Numbered from the stretch's first letter, positions 1-9,348 are shown. The stretch is 64,000 bases of DNA from Pseudomonadota bacterium (GCA_018262095.1 JAGTRW010000002.1:62001-126000); one strand, 5' to 3'. Numbers and translations are program-made. Notes: generated by a model not told the origin, from the letters alone.

Positions 1-1063
1 CGAGCAATGGAACGCCCATGCCCAGCGCCATGAAGAACAGCGCCAGACCGCCCTGCAGCGCGTCGCCGCTCTGCCCGATGTAGAGCAAGGCACCGGCCAG
101 CGGCGCGGCGACGCAGGGGCCGACGATGATCGCCGAGAGCGCGCCCATCAGCGCGACGCCGGGCAGCGAACCGCCCTTGATCTGCGCCGCCTCGTCCGAG
201 ACGCGGCTTTGCACAAAGGTCGGCAGCTGCAGTTCGTAGAAACCGAACATCGATAGCGCCAAGACGACGAAAATCAGCGCAAAGCCGCCGAGCACCCAGG
301 AATTTTGCAGCGACGAAGAGAGCAGCGTACCGGACAGCCCGGCGGCGACTCCCGCCGCCGCGTACGCCACCGCCATGCCGATGACGTAAGAGAGCGACAG
401 CACGAAGCCGCGACCATGCGACACGCCGTGACCGTCACGGCCGGCGCCGACGATGATCCCCGAAAGAATCGGCAGCATCGGAAAGACGCAAGGCGTCAGC
501 GAGAGCAGCAGACCGAAGCCGAAGAAACTGAGCACCACCAGCCACAGTTCGGCATTCTTGAGCAGTTGCGCGATGCGCCCCGATTCGTTGCCGCTGGTCT
601 GCGGCACGGCGGGCGCCGTCGACGGATCGGGCAGTTCGAGCCTGAGCGTCTGCTGCTGCGGCGGATAGCAGACGCCCGCGTCAGCGCAGCCCTGCGAGCT
701 GACGCGCAGCGTCAGCGGCAGCGTCCCAGAACTGTTGCGCTCGACCGGCAGGCGAACCAGCACCTCACGATAATAAACTTCGACCGTACCGAAGGTCTCA
801 TCGACCTTTGGCTGGCCCTTGGGCAAGCTCGCCGCCCCCAGCTCAACGCTCGCCGGATCGGCTGAAAAACGGAACTTGTCGCGGTAAAGATAGTAGCCCT
901 TGGCGATTTCGAAGCGGACCACGATGGTCTGGCCGTCCGCCGCCATCGCGCTCGGCTTGAAGGCCTGCGCCGGCGGCAACAGATCGGCCGCCGACGCCCC
1001 TCCGGCCAACAGCAGAAGCAGCGCCAGCCAGCGCAGCAAGCGGCCGCTCACGGCATCGTCCAT
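1..1063 (-). CDS. dsbD: Thiol:disulfide interchange protein DsbD, 5' part (runs off the left edge)
   Basis: DsbD carries electrons from cytoplasmic thioredoxin across the inner membrane to periplasmic disulfide isomerases and cytochrome c maturation proteins. The visible part has a signal peptide, then the periplasmic alpha domain with its two cysteines in GCADAGVCYPP. The membrane domain follows with the paired motifs SLTPCVFPMLPIL and GPCVAAPLAGALL, which hold the redox cysteines. The C-terminal thioredoxin domain would lie beyond the window. Two in-frame starts fit: ATG at 1063 inside the end of cutA, or GTG at 1051 overlapping the cutA stop (GTGA). Either way it is translationally coupled to cutA. 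Confidence 0.93.
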   Translation of the reverse strand, partial: MDDAVSGRLLRWLALLLLLAGGASAADLLPPAQAFKPSAMAADGQTIVVRFEIAKGYYLYRDKFRFSADPASVELGAASLPKGQPKVDETFGTVEVYYREVLVRLPVERNSSGTLPLTLRVSSQGCADAGVCYPPQQQTLRLELPDPSTAPAVPQTSGNESGRIAQLLKNAELWLVVLSFFGFGLLLSLTPCVFPMLPILSGIIVGAGRDGHGVSHGRGFVLSLSYVIGMAVAYAAAGVAAGLSGTLLSSSLQNSWVLGGFALIFVVLALSMFGFYELQLPTFVQSRVSDEAAQIKGGSLPGVALMGALSAIIVGPCVAAPLAGALLYIGQSGDALQGGLALFFMALGMGVPLL

Positions 1064-1383
1064 TGGCCAACCCGAGTTTCGGCGCCGATCCAGGCGAGAT
1101 AGGCAGGCAGGCCTCGCCCCACCGGCAACGCGATGATCTCGGGCGTCTGGTACGGGTGCTGCGCGACGATCGCCGCCTCGAGCGCGGCATAGCGCGCCTC
1201 GCTGGTCTTGATCAGCACAGGTACTTCGTCGGTGCGCTCGACCGCGCCCTGCCAGCGATAGATCGACTGGCACGGCGCCAGGATGTTGACGCAGGCCGCC
1301 AGCCGCTCGTCGACGAGCAAGCTAGCCAGCGCTTGCGCGCTCGCCAAATCAGGCAGGGTGGTCAGTACCAGCAACATTTTCAT
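1048..1383 (-). CDS. cutA: Divalent-cation tolerance protein CutA
   Basis: This 111-aa protein matches the CutA1 family over its full length (usually about 105-115 aa). CutA forms a PII-like trimer and has been linked to copper tolerance, though its true role is unsettled. Recognisable parts are the N-terminal strand MLLVLTTLPD, the ACVNILAP segment, the SIYRWQGAVE strand and the C-terminal HPYQTPEIIALPV block. It lies just upstream of dsbD and overlaps its start, the arrangement seen in many Proteobacteria, so the two are probably co-transcribed. Confidence 0.95.
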   Translation of the reverse strand: MKMLLVLTTLPDLASAQALASLLVDERLAACVNILAPCQSIYRWQGAVERTDEVPVLIKTSEARYAALEAAIVAQHPYQTPEIIALPVGRGLPAYLAWIGAETRVGQWTMP

Positions 1384-1431
1384 GCGCCGATTTTACTCTG
1401 ATCCGCGCGCGCCAGTCGCCTCGCCAATCGT

Positions 1432-3012
1432 CTAGCGGGCGACGCTCCAGCGTTCGCTATCGCCGCCATGCGCAGCGCAATCGGCCAGCACCAGGCCGGG
1501 CAATGGCTGCCCGGTCGAATCGAAAAAGCGGATCGCCAACGCTCGGCCCGGCAAACCCGCCGGCAAGAATATCTGTCGCGTCGCATCGGCCGCATTGCTC
1601 AGCAGCACGGCCGGATGGCGCGTAACCATCCCGGCCGGTTTCTCGCGCACTTCGGCCAAGAGCGCCGTCGGCGTCCCGGCGAGCAGGCTGGCGCTGACGC
1701 ACAGACGGCCGTCGCGACGCGAACAGAGGCTGTTGACCGTCGCCAGGACCTGCCGCCCATCGGCCGGCAGACGAATGACGAGCAGGCTCCTGAGTAGCAG
1801 ACGCGCGCCGTCGGCGGCGTTGCGCGTCAATTGCACCTGGTCATCGTCGCGGCGCACCAGCCGCCACAGTTCGGCGGCGCTATCGCCGCTGGCCGCAAGC
1901 TCGCGTACGACGTGGCCGAACACCGCCAGCTGGTCGACGATGAGCTGACTGGTGAACGACGACGCCTCTTCCTTGAGCGCAATCCCGCCGAGCAGCCGGT
2001 AGGCATTCTCGAGCCCCGCGGCGAGCACGATCGATTCGCCTTGATCGGGTATCTTGGCGACCTGCGGATCGCTCAGCCGATCGTCCAGCGCAACGAGCAA
2101 GGCGGTGCACTCGGCCGACGACAAGCCGCCGCCGAGCTTGAGGCTTTCCGGCGACTCGCCGGCGGCCAGCAGACGCCGCCGTTCGCGCATCTTGCGCAGC
2201 ACCTTGCCGAGCGACAACCAGCGCGCGACGCCGGCCGCAGTTCGCTGATCATGAAACGGCGCCGCCGACGACAGATCGAGCGCGAGCGCACACGACTCGG
2301 GCCCGGCATCAGGCGTGCGCTGCACCTTGGCCTGTTCGCGCCAGCGCGAGAACCAGCGGCTGGTGGCCGCCAATTGTGCGCGCGAAAGCGAAGACGGACG
2401 CGCCAGATGCAGCAGCAAGGCCATGGCATATTGGCCGCTGACCGTCGATTCGAGCGTTTCCCTGAGCAAGGGATCGGCCAGCGGCGAACGCGTGATTCCC
2501 AGCGCTTCGGCGGCCGCCCATAGCGCGTGCGCGACGGTCCAGAAATCGTCGTCGAGCTCGCCGCCGGCGAGGTAACAACTCATCTGTTCCTGGCGCAGGC
2601 ACGAGAGCGCACGATGCGCGACCAGCGCACTCTGATCGACAATCGCCGGATCGTTGGCAAGCGCAGCGCAGAGGCAGTGCAGATAGGCCAGCGCACAGGC
2701 GCGCCATAGCCTTCGCGTCTGATCGAAGGCCAGCTGTTCGCCAGGCAGCAGCGGCAAGGCCTTGTGTTCGAAGCGGCGCAGGCTTTCGCCGCAGACCGCA
2801 AACACCGACTTGCGCAGCACCTCGAGGCTGGCGAAGCGTTCGCGCGGCGCCACGCGGCAGGTATTGAAGGCATCGATCTGCGCCAGCAGACCGGCCAGCA
2901 TGGCCACCGCGTTGGCTTGCGGCTGCCCGGCAAGCCAGCGCGCGGCGCTGTCGGAATCGAAGAACGCCGCCTTGTTCTCGGCGTGCGTTGGCGGCAAGAA
3001 AGACCAGTTCAT
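1432..3012 (-). CDS. Conserved protein of unknown function, 526 aa
   Basis: I do not recognise a characterised family. I chose the ATG at 3012 (MNWSFLPPTHAENKAAFF) because the open frame upstream of it is arginine/cysteine-rich, looks non-coding, and runs into the mce gene. The protein is soluble in appearance: no signal peptide or membrane span, mostly helical, rich in Leu/Ala/Arg for about 400 residues. The last 120 residues are more beta-rich (LLVIRLPADGRQVLATVNSL, then LPAGLPGRALAIRFF) and could be a degenerate PilZ-like barrel; that is a weak guess. It sits between mce and cutA on the same strand. Codon use and GC match the neighbours. Confidence 0.75.
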   Translation of the reverse strand: MNWSFLPPTHAENKAAFFDSDSAARWLAGQPQANAVAMLAGLLAQIDAFNTCRVAPRERFASLEVLRKSVFAVCGESLRRFEHKALPLLPGEQLAFDQTRRLWRACALAYLHCLCAALANDPAIVDQSALVAHRALSCLRQEQMSCYLAGGELDDDFWTVAHALWAAAEALGITRSPLADPLLRETLESTVSGQYAMALLLHLARPSSLSRAQLAATSRWFSRWREQAKVQRTPDAGPESCALALDLSSAAPFHDQRTAAGVARWLSLGKVLRKMRERRRLLAAGESPESLKLGGGLSSAECTALLVALDDRLSDPQVAKIPDQGESIVLAAGLENAYRLLGGIALKEEASSFTSQLIVDQLAVFGHVVRELAASGDSAAELWRLVRRDDDQVQLTRNAADGARLLLRSLLVIRLPADGRQVLATVNSLCSRRDGRLCVSASLLAGTPTALLAEVREKPAGMVTRHPAVLLSNAADATRQIFLPAGLPGRALAIRFFDSTGQPLPGLVLADCAAHGGDSERWSVAR

Positions 3013-3091
3013 CGACGCCCGCGCTTCTGCGCGCAGCCTCGGCAAGAGGAGGCTGCGCTCGGTTGCGGCCCGTTCACGGACCGCCGGTCGC

Positions 3092-3502
3092 TTACTTGTT
3101 GGGGTTCTCGCACAGCTCGAGCAACACGCCGCGCGTCGCCTTCGGATGCACGAAGGCAATGTTGAGGCCTTCGGCGCCCTTGCGCGGCGTCTTGTCGATC
3201 AGCTGCGCGCCCTTGCCTTCGAGTTCGGTGAGGTTGGCTTGCAGCCCCTCGACGGCGACCGCGACGTGATGGACGCCCTCGCCCTTCTTCTCGATGAACT
3301 TGCCGATCGGACCTTCCGGGTCGGTCGATTCGAGCAGTTCGATTTTGGATTGACCGATCTTGAAGAAAGCGGTACGCACCTTCTGTTCCTTGACTTCTTC
3401 AATGGCATAGCACTTCAGGCCGAGCTGCTTTTCCCAGAACGGGATCGCCTCTTCGAGGCTCTTGACGGCGATTCCGATGTGTTCGATGTGCGACAGGTTC
3501 AT
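3092..3502 (-). CDS. mce: Methylmalonyl-CoA epimerase
   Basis: This 136-aa single-domain protein of the vicinal-oxygen-chelate superfamily should interconvert (R)- and (S)-methylmalonyl-CoA in the propionate / methylmalonyl-CoA mutase pathway. The start MNLSHIEHIGIAV carries the first metal-ligand histidine. GEGVHHVAVAV in the second half carries the next, and LLELCENP ends the fold with the expected glutamate. Length is typical. An AGGA-type ribosome site precedes the ATG. No mutase or propionyl-CoA carboxylase genes lie in this window, so the rest of the pathway must be elsewhere. Confidence 0.95.
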   Translation of the reverse strand: MNLSHIEHIGIAVKSLEEAIPFWEKQLGLKCYAIEEVKEQKVRTAFFKIGQSKIELLESTDPEGPIGKFIEKKGEGVHHVAVAVEGLQANLTELEGKGAQLIDKTPRKGAEGLNIAFVHPKATRGVLLELCENPNK

Positions 3503-3620
3503 TGCGTTTCCTTTAGATGATGATGCAAAAAAGAAGAATTATCCTGCAAAAAAACAGTCTTGGGGGTCGATCCGCGCTCGAATCATGCGCTTGCCGCGTT
3601 GCGCAGGCGGTCGCCCGGCG

Positions 3621-4412
3621 TCATCGGCGCGACGACCAGACGAGCATCGCGACGCCGATCACGATCATCGGCAGCGACAGCCACTGCCCCATGCTGATCA
3701 CCTCGGAGAGGCCGAAGATTCCCGCGTCGGGCGTGCGGAAATACTCGGCGACGAAGCGCAGACTGCCGTAGCCGATCAGGAAAACGCCCGAAACGGCGCC
3801 GCGCGGCCGCGCGCCACGCGCAAAGAACCACAGCACGACGAACAACAGCAAGCCCTCGAGGCCCGCCTGATAAAGCTGCGACGGGTGGCGTGGCAGATTG
3901 TCGACCTGCGGAAAGACCATCGCCCAAGGCAGCGCCGGGTCGCAGACGCGCCCCCACAGTTCGCCGTTGATGAAATTGCCGATGCGGCCGGCAGCGAGTC
4001 CCAGCGGCACCAGCGGCGCGATGAAGTCGGTGATCTCGAGCCAGACGCGCCCGTTCTTGCGCGCATACAGCGCCATCGCCACCAGCACGCCGAGGAAGCC
4101 GCCGTGGAACGACATGCCGCCCTTCCACACCGCGACGATGTCGAGCGGATGCGAAAAATAATAGCCCGGCTCGTAGAACAACACCTGCCCCAAACGTCCG
4201 CCGACGATCACGCCGAGCACCCCGTAAAACAGCAGGTCGTCGAGTTGCGCGACGGTCCAGCCACTTCGCGCAAGTTGCGGCTGCGTTTCGATGCGCCGCT
4301 TGCCGAGCCACCAGAACTGCAAAAAGGCCGCCAGATACATCAGGCCGTACCAGCGGATCGCCAGGGGCCCGAGCGAAATGGCGATCGGATCGAACTGCGG
4401 GTGGATTAACAC
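3621..4412 (-). CDS. lgt: Prolipoprotein diacylglyceryl transferase
   Basis: Lgt moves diacylglycerol from phosphatidylglycerol onto the lipobox cysteine of prolipoproteins, the first step of lipoprotein maturation, in the inner membrane. The 263-aa product has about seven hydrophobic segments. It carries the family signature [13 protein letters not shown] (residues 142-154) and the conserved HGGFLG (103-108, with the essential histidine). The start is a GTG at 4412 with GAGGTG about nine bases upstream. It is divergent from ilvD, an arrangement common in Betaproteobacteria. Two or more lipoproteins in this window (the LivK-like protein and the SCO protein) would be its substrates. Confidence 0.97.
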   Translation of the reverse strand: MLIHPQFDPIAISLGPLAIRWYGLMYLAAFLQFWWLGKRRIETQPQLARSGWTVAQLDDLLFYGVLGVIVGGRLGQVLFYEPGYYFSHPLDIVAVWKGGMSFHGGFLGVLVAMALYARKNGRVWLEITDFIAPLVPLGLAAGRIGNFINGELWGRVCDPALPWAMVFPQVDNLPRHPSQLYQAGLEGLLLFVVLWFFARGARPRGAVSGVFLIGYGSLRFVAEYFRTPDAGIFGLSEVISMGQWLSLPMIVIGVAMLVWSSRR

Positions 4413-4416
4413 GGGC

Positions 4417-4445
4417 TAAACACCTCGGTGGGTTTGGGCTAGAAT
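4417..4445 (+). promoter_or_regulatory. Candidate sigma-70 promoter for ilvD
   Basis: TAAACA (4417-4422) and TAGAAT (4440-4445) are separated by 17 bases, an acceptable -35/-10 pair. They end about 50 bases before the ilvD ATG, in the gap between divergent lgt and ilvD. No leader-peptide attenuator is obvious. This is pattern matching only. Confidence 0.4.
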
Positions 4446-4493
4446 CGACATTCTATCGCGCCAAGCTTGGCCGCCCCTATTTTGGAGATGCAC

Positions 4494-6353
4494 ATGCCTG
4501 AATATCGCTCCCGTACGTCGACCCACGGCCGCAACATGGCCGGCGCCCGCGCGCTTTGGCGCGCGACCGGAATGAAGGACGGCGATTTCGGCAAACCGAT
4601 CATTGCGGTCGTCAACTCCTTCACCCAGTTCGTTCCCGGCCACGTGCACCTCAAGGACATGGGCCAGTTGGTCGCCGCCGAGATCGAGCGGGCCGGCGGC
4701 ATCGCCAAGGAATTCAACACCATCGCCGTCGACGACGGCATCGCCATGGGCCACGACGGCATGCTCTATTCGCTGCCGTCGCGCGACCTGATCGCCGACT
4801 CGGTCGAATATATGGTCAACGCGCACTGCGCCGACGCCATGATCTGTATCTCGAACTGCGACAAGATCACGCCGGGAATGCTGATGGCGGCGATGCGCGT
4901 CAACATCCCGACCATCTTCGTCTCGGGCGGACCGATGGAAGCCGGCAAGTACAAGGCGCCGAGCGGTCAGATCATCCACTTGGACCTCGTCGATGCGATG
5001 GTCAAGGCCGCCGACAGCAGCGTCTCCGACGCCGAACTCGACGAAATCGAGCGCTCGGCGTGTCCGACCTGCGGCTCGTGCTCGGGAATGTTCACCGCCA
5101 ATTCGATGAACTGCCTGACCGAAGCGCTGGGCTTCTCGTTGCCCGGCAATGGTACGCTGGTCGCCACGCACGCCGACCGCAAGGGGCTTTTCCTCAAGGC
5201 CGGCCGGCAGATCGTCGAGCTGTGCAAACGCTATTACGAGCAAAATGACGGTTCGGTTCTGCCGCGCGCAATCGGCTCGTTCGAAGCCTTCGAAAACGCC
5301 ATGACGCTCGACGTGGCGATGGGCGGATCGACCAATACCGTGCTGCACCTCCTGGCCGCAGCGCAGGAAGCCGGCGTCAATTTCACCATGGCCGACATCG
5401 ACCGCCTGTCGCGCAAGGTCCCCTGCCTGTGCAAGGTCGCTCCGGCAACCGACAAGTACCACGTCGAGGACGTGCATCGCGCCGGCGGAATTTTCGGCAT
5501 TCTCGGCGAACTCGATCGCGCCGGCCTGCTGCACAGCAACGTGCCGACGGTCCATGCCAAGACGCTCGACGATGCGCTGTCGACCTGGGACAGCATGCGC
5601 GCCCACGACCTCAAGGTCTCGACTTTCTTCAAGGCGGCGCCCGGCGGCGTTCGGACGCAGACCGCGTTCTCGCAGGACAAGCGTTTTCCCGAGCTCGACC
5701 TCGACCGCACCCACGGCTGCATTCGCGACCGCGCCAACGCCTACTCGCAGGAAGGCGGCCTGGCGGTGCTCTACGGCAACATCGCACTCGACGGCTGCAT
5801 CGTCAAAACGGCAGGCGTCGATGAAAGCATCTGGAAATTCTCCGGAAGAGCGCGAATCTTCGAAAGCCAGGACGACTCGGTCACAGCGATTCTCGCCGAT
5901 GAGATCGTCGCCGGTGACGTCGTCGTGATCCGCTACGAAGGCCCCAAAGGCGGACCCGGCATGCAGGAGATGCTCTACCCGACCTCGTACCTCAAATCCA
6001 AGGGAATGGGCAAGGCCTGCGCGCTGCTCACCGACGGGCGCTTCTCGGGTGGCACTTCGGGGCTGTCGATCGGCCACGTTTCGCCTGAAGCCGCCGAGGG
6101 CGGCGCCATCGGGCTGATCGAGGAAGGTGACATCATCGAAATCGATATTCCCAAGCGCAAGATTCACCTGGCCGTCAGCAGCGAGGTGCTCAAGGCGCGC
6201 CGCGCGGCGATGGAGGCCAAGGGCGATGCCGGCTGGCAACCGGCAGCGCCGCGTCCGCGCGTCGTCTCCAAGGCGCTGCAGGCCTACGGTCTGATGGCGA
6301 CCTCGGCGGCCACCGGCGCGGTGCGCGACCTCTCCCAGCTCAAGCGGCGCTGA
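4494..6353 (+). CDS. ilvD: Dihydroxy-acid dehydratase
   Basis: IlvD dehydrates 2,3-dihydroxy-isovalerate and 2,3-dihydroxy-3-methylvalerate to the 2-keto acids that become valine and isoleucine. The 619-aa length matches the long [4Fe-4S]-type enzymes (E. coli 616 aa). Cluster cysteines are seen in [11 protein letters not shown] (C122) and in [11 protein letters not shown] (190-200). I chose the ATG at 4494 ([12 protein letters not shown]), preceded by GGAG, over an in-frame upstream TTG that lacks a ribosome site. The LysE-type exporter gene follows ten bases later and may be co-transcribed. Confidence 0.98.
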   Translation: MPEYRSRTSTHGRNMAGARALWRATGMKDGDFGKPIIAVVNSFTQFVPGHVHLKDMGQLVAAEIERAGGIAKEFNTIAVDDGIAMGHDGMLYSLPSRDLIADSVEYMVNAHCADAMICISNCDKITPGMLMAAMRVNIPTIFVSGGPMEAGKYKAPSGQIIHLDLVDAMVKAADSSVSDAELDEIERSACPTCGSCSGMFTANSMNCLTEALGFSLPGNGTLVATHADRKGLFLKAGRQIVELCKRYYEQNDGSVLPRAIGSFEAFENAMTLDVAMGGSTNTVLHLLAAAQEAGVNFTMADIDRLSRKVPCLCKVAPATDKYHVEDVHRAGGIFGILGELDRAGLLHSNVPTVHAKTLDDALSTWDSMRAHDLKVSTFFKAAPGGVRTQTAFSQDKRFPELDLDRTHGCIRDRANAYSQEGGLAVLYGNIALDGCIVKTAGVDESIWKFSGRARIFESQDDSVTAILADEIVAGDVVVIRYEGPKGGPGMQEMLYPTSYLKSKGMGKACALLTDGRFSGGTSGLSIGHVSPEAAEGGAIGLIEEGDIIEIDIPKRKIHLAVSSEVLKARRAAMEAKGDAGWQPAAPRPRVVSKALQAYGLMATSAATGAVRDLSQLKRR

Positions 6354-6363
6354 TGGCACGCTG

Positions 6364-6981
6364 ATGTCACTTTCGCTCTGGCTCGGCTTTCTCGCCGCGG
6401 CGATCCTGATCGCCGTCTCTCCCGGCCCGGGCGCCGCCGCGTCGATGAGCGCCGGGCTGCGCTACGGCTACTGGGCGGCGCTGCGCCTGATCCTCGGCCT
6501 GCAATGCGCGCTGCTCATCCAGATCACCGTCGTCGCCGCCGGCCTCGGCGCGCTGCTCGAAACGTCGGCGCTGGCCTTCGACGTCGTCAAGCTCTGCGGC
6601 GCCGCCTACCTGATCTGGCTCGGCGTCCAGAAATGGCGCGCCAGACCAGCGGCGATCGACGATGACGCGCCGCGGCTGACGCAGCGTGGTCTGTTCATCG
6701 AGGGCTTGCTGGTCAACCTCACCAACCCCAAGGCGATCGTCTTCATCGCCGCGCTGACGCCGCAGTTCGTCGATCCGGCGCGCCCGCAGGCGCTGCAATT
6801 TTTGATCATCGGCCTGACCATGTGCAGCGTCGATACGCTGGTGATGTCGTGCTACGCGCTGCTCGCCACGCGCCTGGCTCGCTGGCTGCATGCGCCACGC
6901 GCCTGGCGCGCGCAGAATCGTCTGTTCGGCGGCATCTTCGTCGGTGCCGGGGTACTGCTCGCGAGTTCCGGGCACTATTGA
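6364..6981 (+). CDS. LysE/RhtB-family exporter
   Basis: This 205-aa inner-membrane protein of the LysE/RhtB superfamily members is an exporter of amino acids or related small molecules. The N-terminal FLAAAILIAVSPGPGAAASM segment carries the family SPGPG motif. AAYLIWLGVQKW and the NLTNPKAIVFIAALTPQFVD block are also characteristic. About six hydrophobic segments are visible. The substrate cannot be read from the sequence. Placement directly behind ilvD hints at branched-chain amino acid or keto-acid overflow, which is inference only. Confidence 0.9.
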   Translation: MSLSLWLGFLAAAILIAVSPGPGAAASMSAGLRYGYWAALRLILGLQCALLIQITVVAAGLGALLETSALAFDVVKLCGAAYLIWLGVQKWRARPAAIDDDAPRLTQRGLFIEGLLVNLTNPKAIVFIAALTPQFVDPARPQALQFLIIGLTMCSVDTLVMSCYALLATRLARWLHAPRAWRAQNRLFGGIFVGAGVLLASSGHY

Positions 6982-7113
6982 CCGCCACGCGGGTCGCCGC
7001 CTCGGCGGCGCGACCTGCGGCGCTGGCGGGCGACACGCCAAGCTTGAGGTTGATCAGCAAATTGGAATATGATCGCCCGGCGGGCAATACTCTTTCATCA
7101 ACGGAGACACAGA

Positions 7114-7425
7114 ATGAAGACCCTACCCCTAACCCTGCTGGTCGCCGCTGGACTGTTGTCGGCCGGCGCGGCGCAGGCCGACGAGGCGCTGGCCAAGGCC
7201 AAGAACTGCCTGGCCTGCCATACCGTCGACAAAAAGATCGTCGGTCCGGCGTACAAGGATGTCGCCAAGAAATACGCCGGCCAGAAGGATGCCGAAGCCA
7301 AGCTCGTCGAAAAGGTCCTCAAGGGTGGCAAGGGTTCCTGGGGTGAAGTTCCGATGCCGCCGAACACGACGGTCAAACCCGAAGAGGCGACCAAGCTGGT
7401 CAAGTGGATTCTGAGCCTCAAGTAA
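7114..7425 (+). CDS. Small class I cytochrome c (c551/c8-like)
   Basis: A 103-aa periplasmic monoheme electron carrier. A signal peptide (about residues 1-22, cut after AQA) precedes the heme site NCLACH (C32, C35, H36). The distal ligand is Met81 in EVPMPPN, and the KLVKWILSLK helix closes the fold. This matches the Pseudomonas c551 / cytochrome c8 pattern, so it probably feeds a terminal oxidase or nitrite reductase. I start at the ATG at 7114, preceded by GGAG; an in-frame start 45 bases upstream would put an arginine-rich stretch before the signal peptide. A strong terminator follows. Confidence 0.93.
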   Translation: MKTLPLTLLVAAGLLSAGAAQADEALAKAKNCLACHTVDKKIVGPAYKDVAKKYAGQKDAEAKLVEKVLKGGKGSWGEVPMPPNTTVKPEEATKLVKWILSLK

Positions 7426-7445
7426 GAGCTGACTTCACCCCCCAG

Positions 7446-7473
7446 AAAGACCGGATTACCGGTCTTTTTTTTT
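7446..7473 (+). terminator. Rho-independent terminator after the cytochrome c gene
   Basis: A perfect 9-bp stem AAAGACCGG / CCGGTCTTT with an ATTA loop runs into an uninterrupted T tract ending at 7473. It lies 20 bases after the cytochrome c stop codon. Confidence 0.92.
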
Positions 7474-7792
7474 GCTTTGACGGCCCCGACCCCATCACCA
7501 AACCGGTGCGCCTCGTCGACAACGACGCACCAAACGTGTGCCAAATCGTTGGCATGCCAGGAACAAGCGCTGTTCCGGTCTTGTCGAATCGTTCGGGATG
7601 ACTGGGGAAAAGCGTGCTTCCCGGGAGATCCCGGCGCGCCTGCGCTTCGGCGGACTCGGGCACGCTTAGTGCTTACATACCTTTCGTTATCCATTCAAGC
7701 CCGATTTTCCGGCGATCTGCGGCGGCCAGCCCGCCTGATTTCCGGCCAAGCCGGGCTCTTTTGATTCTCACCGCATCCGGAGGTAATTGAAC
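7474..7792. other. Intergenic region upstream of the livK-like gene
   Basis: About 320 bases without a convincing gene. It contains an inverted repeat GGAACA-N5-TGTTCC (7560-7576), a possible regulator site of unknown identity. A small hairpin CCGGC-CAA-GCCGG (7742-7754) lies just before the coding start. A GGAGG ribosome site (7779-7783) precedes the ATG at 7793. Short open frames here look non-coding. Confidence 0.5.
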
Positions 7793-9055
7793 ATGTCGTA
7801 TTCGCGAATTCCCAGCATCACGCTTGCACTCGCCGCCGCCATCGCCATGATCGGCTGTGGTCAGAAAGAAGAGCCCAAGGCGGCGCCCGCCCCGGCCGCT
7901 GCAGCTCCCGCCCCCGCCGCGCCGGCGCCGACGCCCGAAGTCACCGTCAAGCTCGGCCACGTCGCGCCGCTCACCGGTCCGCAGGCGCACCTCGGCAAGG
8001 ACAACGAGAATGCCGCGCGCATGGCGGTCGATGAACTCAACACCAAGGCGATCGAAATCGGCGGCGCCAAGATCAAGTTCGAACTCGTTGCCGAAGACGA
8101 CCAGGCCGACCCGAAGCAGGGCACCATCGTCGCGCAGAAGCTGGTCGACGCCAAGGTCAATGGCGTCATCGGCCACCTCAACTCGGGAACGACGATTCCC
8201 GCGTCAAAAATCTATTCCGACGCGGGCATTCCGCAGATCTCGCCGTCGGCGACCAACCCGAAGTACACCCAACAGGGCTTCGCCACCACCTTCCGCGTCA
8301 TGGCCAACGACGTTCAGCAAGGCAAGGTGCTCGGCGAGTACGCCGCCAAGCAGATGGCCGGCAAGACGGTAGCGATCATCGACGACCGCACGGCCTACGG
8401 CCAGGGTCTGGCCGACGAGGTTGAAAAAGGGGTGGTCGCCGCTGGCGCCAAGGTCGTCGCACGCGAGTTCACCAACGACAAGGCGACCGACTTCGCCGCG
8501 ATCCTGACCAAGATCAAATCGAAGAAAGTCGACGTCATCGTCTACGGCGGCATGGACGCGCAGGGCGGCCCGATGGCCAAGCAGATGAAATCGCTGGGCC
8601 TCAAAGCCAAGTTCCTGACCGGCGACGGCGGCTGCACACCGGAATTCATCAAGCTCGCCGGCGCCGCCAGCGAAGGCCAGTACTGCTCGCTGCCGGGTGT
8701 TCCGCTCGACCAGATGCCCGGCGGCAAGGCCTTCGGCGACGCGTTCACCGCCAAGTACGGCCAGATCCAGCTCTACGCGCCTTACGTCTATGACGCCGTG
8801 ATGGTGATGGTCGACGCCATGAAGCGCGCCAACTCGGTCGAATCGGCCAAGTTCCTGCCCGAAATCGGCAAGACCGATTATCAGGGCGTGACGGCCAAGG
8901 TGCAGTTCGACGACAAGGGCGACCTCAAGGGCGGTTCAATCAGCCTCTATCAGGTCAAGGACGGCAAGTGGGAGTACCGCGAGACGATCGGCGGCGCGCC
9001 GGCCGAAGCCGCTGCGGCACCGGCCGAAGCACCGGCTGCTGAAGCGAAGAAGTAA
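7793..9055 (+). CDS. livK: Branched-chain amino-acid type ABC transporter, substrate-binding lipoprotein
   Basis: A 420-aa periplasmic binding protein of the LivJ/LivK type I fold, supplying ligand to the LivHMGF permease encoded downstream. The N-terminus is a lipoprotein signal with lipobox AMIGC (Cys22). An unusual Ala/Pro linker (about residues 29-50) tethers the domain to the membrane. The fold starts at VKLGHVAPLTGPQAHLGKDN and includes the NSGTTIPASKIYSDAGIP ligand-pocket strand and GYQ-like YGQGLADEV region. A second Ala-rich stretch ends the protein. I use the ATG at 7793 with GGAGG nine bases upstream. The ligand may be leucine-type or another amide or aromatic; binding proteins of this family vary. 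Confidence 0.9.
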   Translation: MSYSRIPSITLALAAAIAMIGCGQKEEPKAAPAPAAAAPAPAAPAPTPEVTVKLGHVAPLTGPQAHLGKDNENAARMAVDELNTKAIEIGGAKIKFELVAEDDQADPKQGTIVAQKLVDAKVNGVIGHLNSGTTIPASKIYSDAGIPQISPSATNPKYTQQGFATTFRVMANDVQQGKVLGEYAAKQMAGKTVAIIDDRTAYGQGLADEVEKGVVAAGAKVVAREFTNDKATDFAAILTKIKSKKVDVIVYGGMDAQGGPMAKQMKSLGLKAKFLTGDGGCTPEFIKLAGAASEGQYCSLPGVPLDQMPGGKAFGDAFTAKYGQIQLYAPYVYDAVMVMVDAMKRANSVESAKFLPEIGKTDYQGVTAKVQFDDKGDLKGGSISLYQVKDGKWEYRETIGGAPAEAAAAPAEAPAAEAKK

Positions 9056-9071
9056 GCGCGTCGCGCACAGG

Positions 9072-9103
9072 ACAAACGGCACCCGCGGGTGCTGTTTGTT
9101 TTT
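9072..9103 (+). terminator. Rho-independent terminator after livK
   Basis: The stem ACAAAC-GGCACCC pairs with GGGTGC-TGTTTGT around a GC centre and is followed by a run of T to 9103, 17 bases after the livK stop. Some transcripts probably end here, so the abundant binding protein can be made in excess over the permease. Confidence 0.82.
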
Positions 9104-9126
9104 CGAAAAAACCAATTGGCATAATT

Positions 9127-9324
9127 CTCGAAAGCACAGTTCGAACCACAACGACATGCCCCACAGGAAATACCCTTGGGGTACAACGGACACAACGAGC
9201 AGACCGAAGATCCTTGGCTCAGAGGTTTTTGTAACTCTCCTTGTGGGTGATCGATCAATACGCTGCAAACGATTGTTTTTTCTTCGTGATCGTTGTGCTC
9301 GTTGTGGTCAACTGAGTTATTCAG
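9127..9324. repeat. Short inverted-repeat element, copy 1
   Basis: A 198-bp stretch with no gene, bounded by the perfect inverted repeat ACCACAACGA (9145-9154) / TCGTTGTGGT (9299-9308) and less perfect outer arms. A second, oppositely oriented copy lies at 30991-31145. The ends of the two copies align without gaps over more than 25 bases, and their interiors also share blocks (GGGTGAT, ATTGTTT). It fills the gap between the livK terminator and livH, so it could carry or disturb the livHMGF promoter. It is MITE-like in form; no transposase is nearby. Confidence 0.75.
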
Positions 9325-9348
9325 AACAAATTCAGGCAATCGACACCG

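Noticed and set aside
4416-6359. A 647-codon open frame antisense to ilvD.
   Set aside because: Shadow of a G/C-rich gene; ilvD has its iron-sulfur motifs on the plus strand.
7560-7576. GGAACA-N5-TGTTCC as a LexA box.
   Set aside because: It does not match the CTGT-N8-ACAG pattern of LexA, so I list it only as an unidentified inverted repeat.
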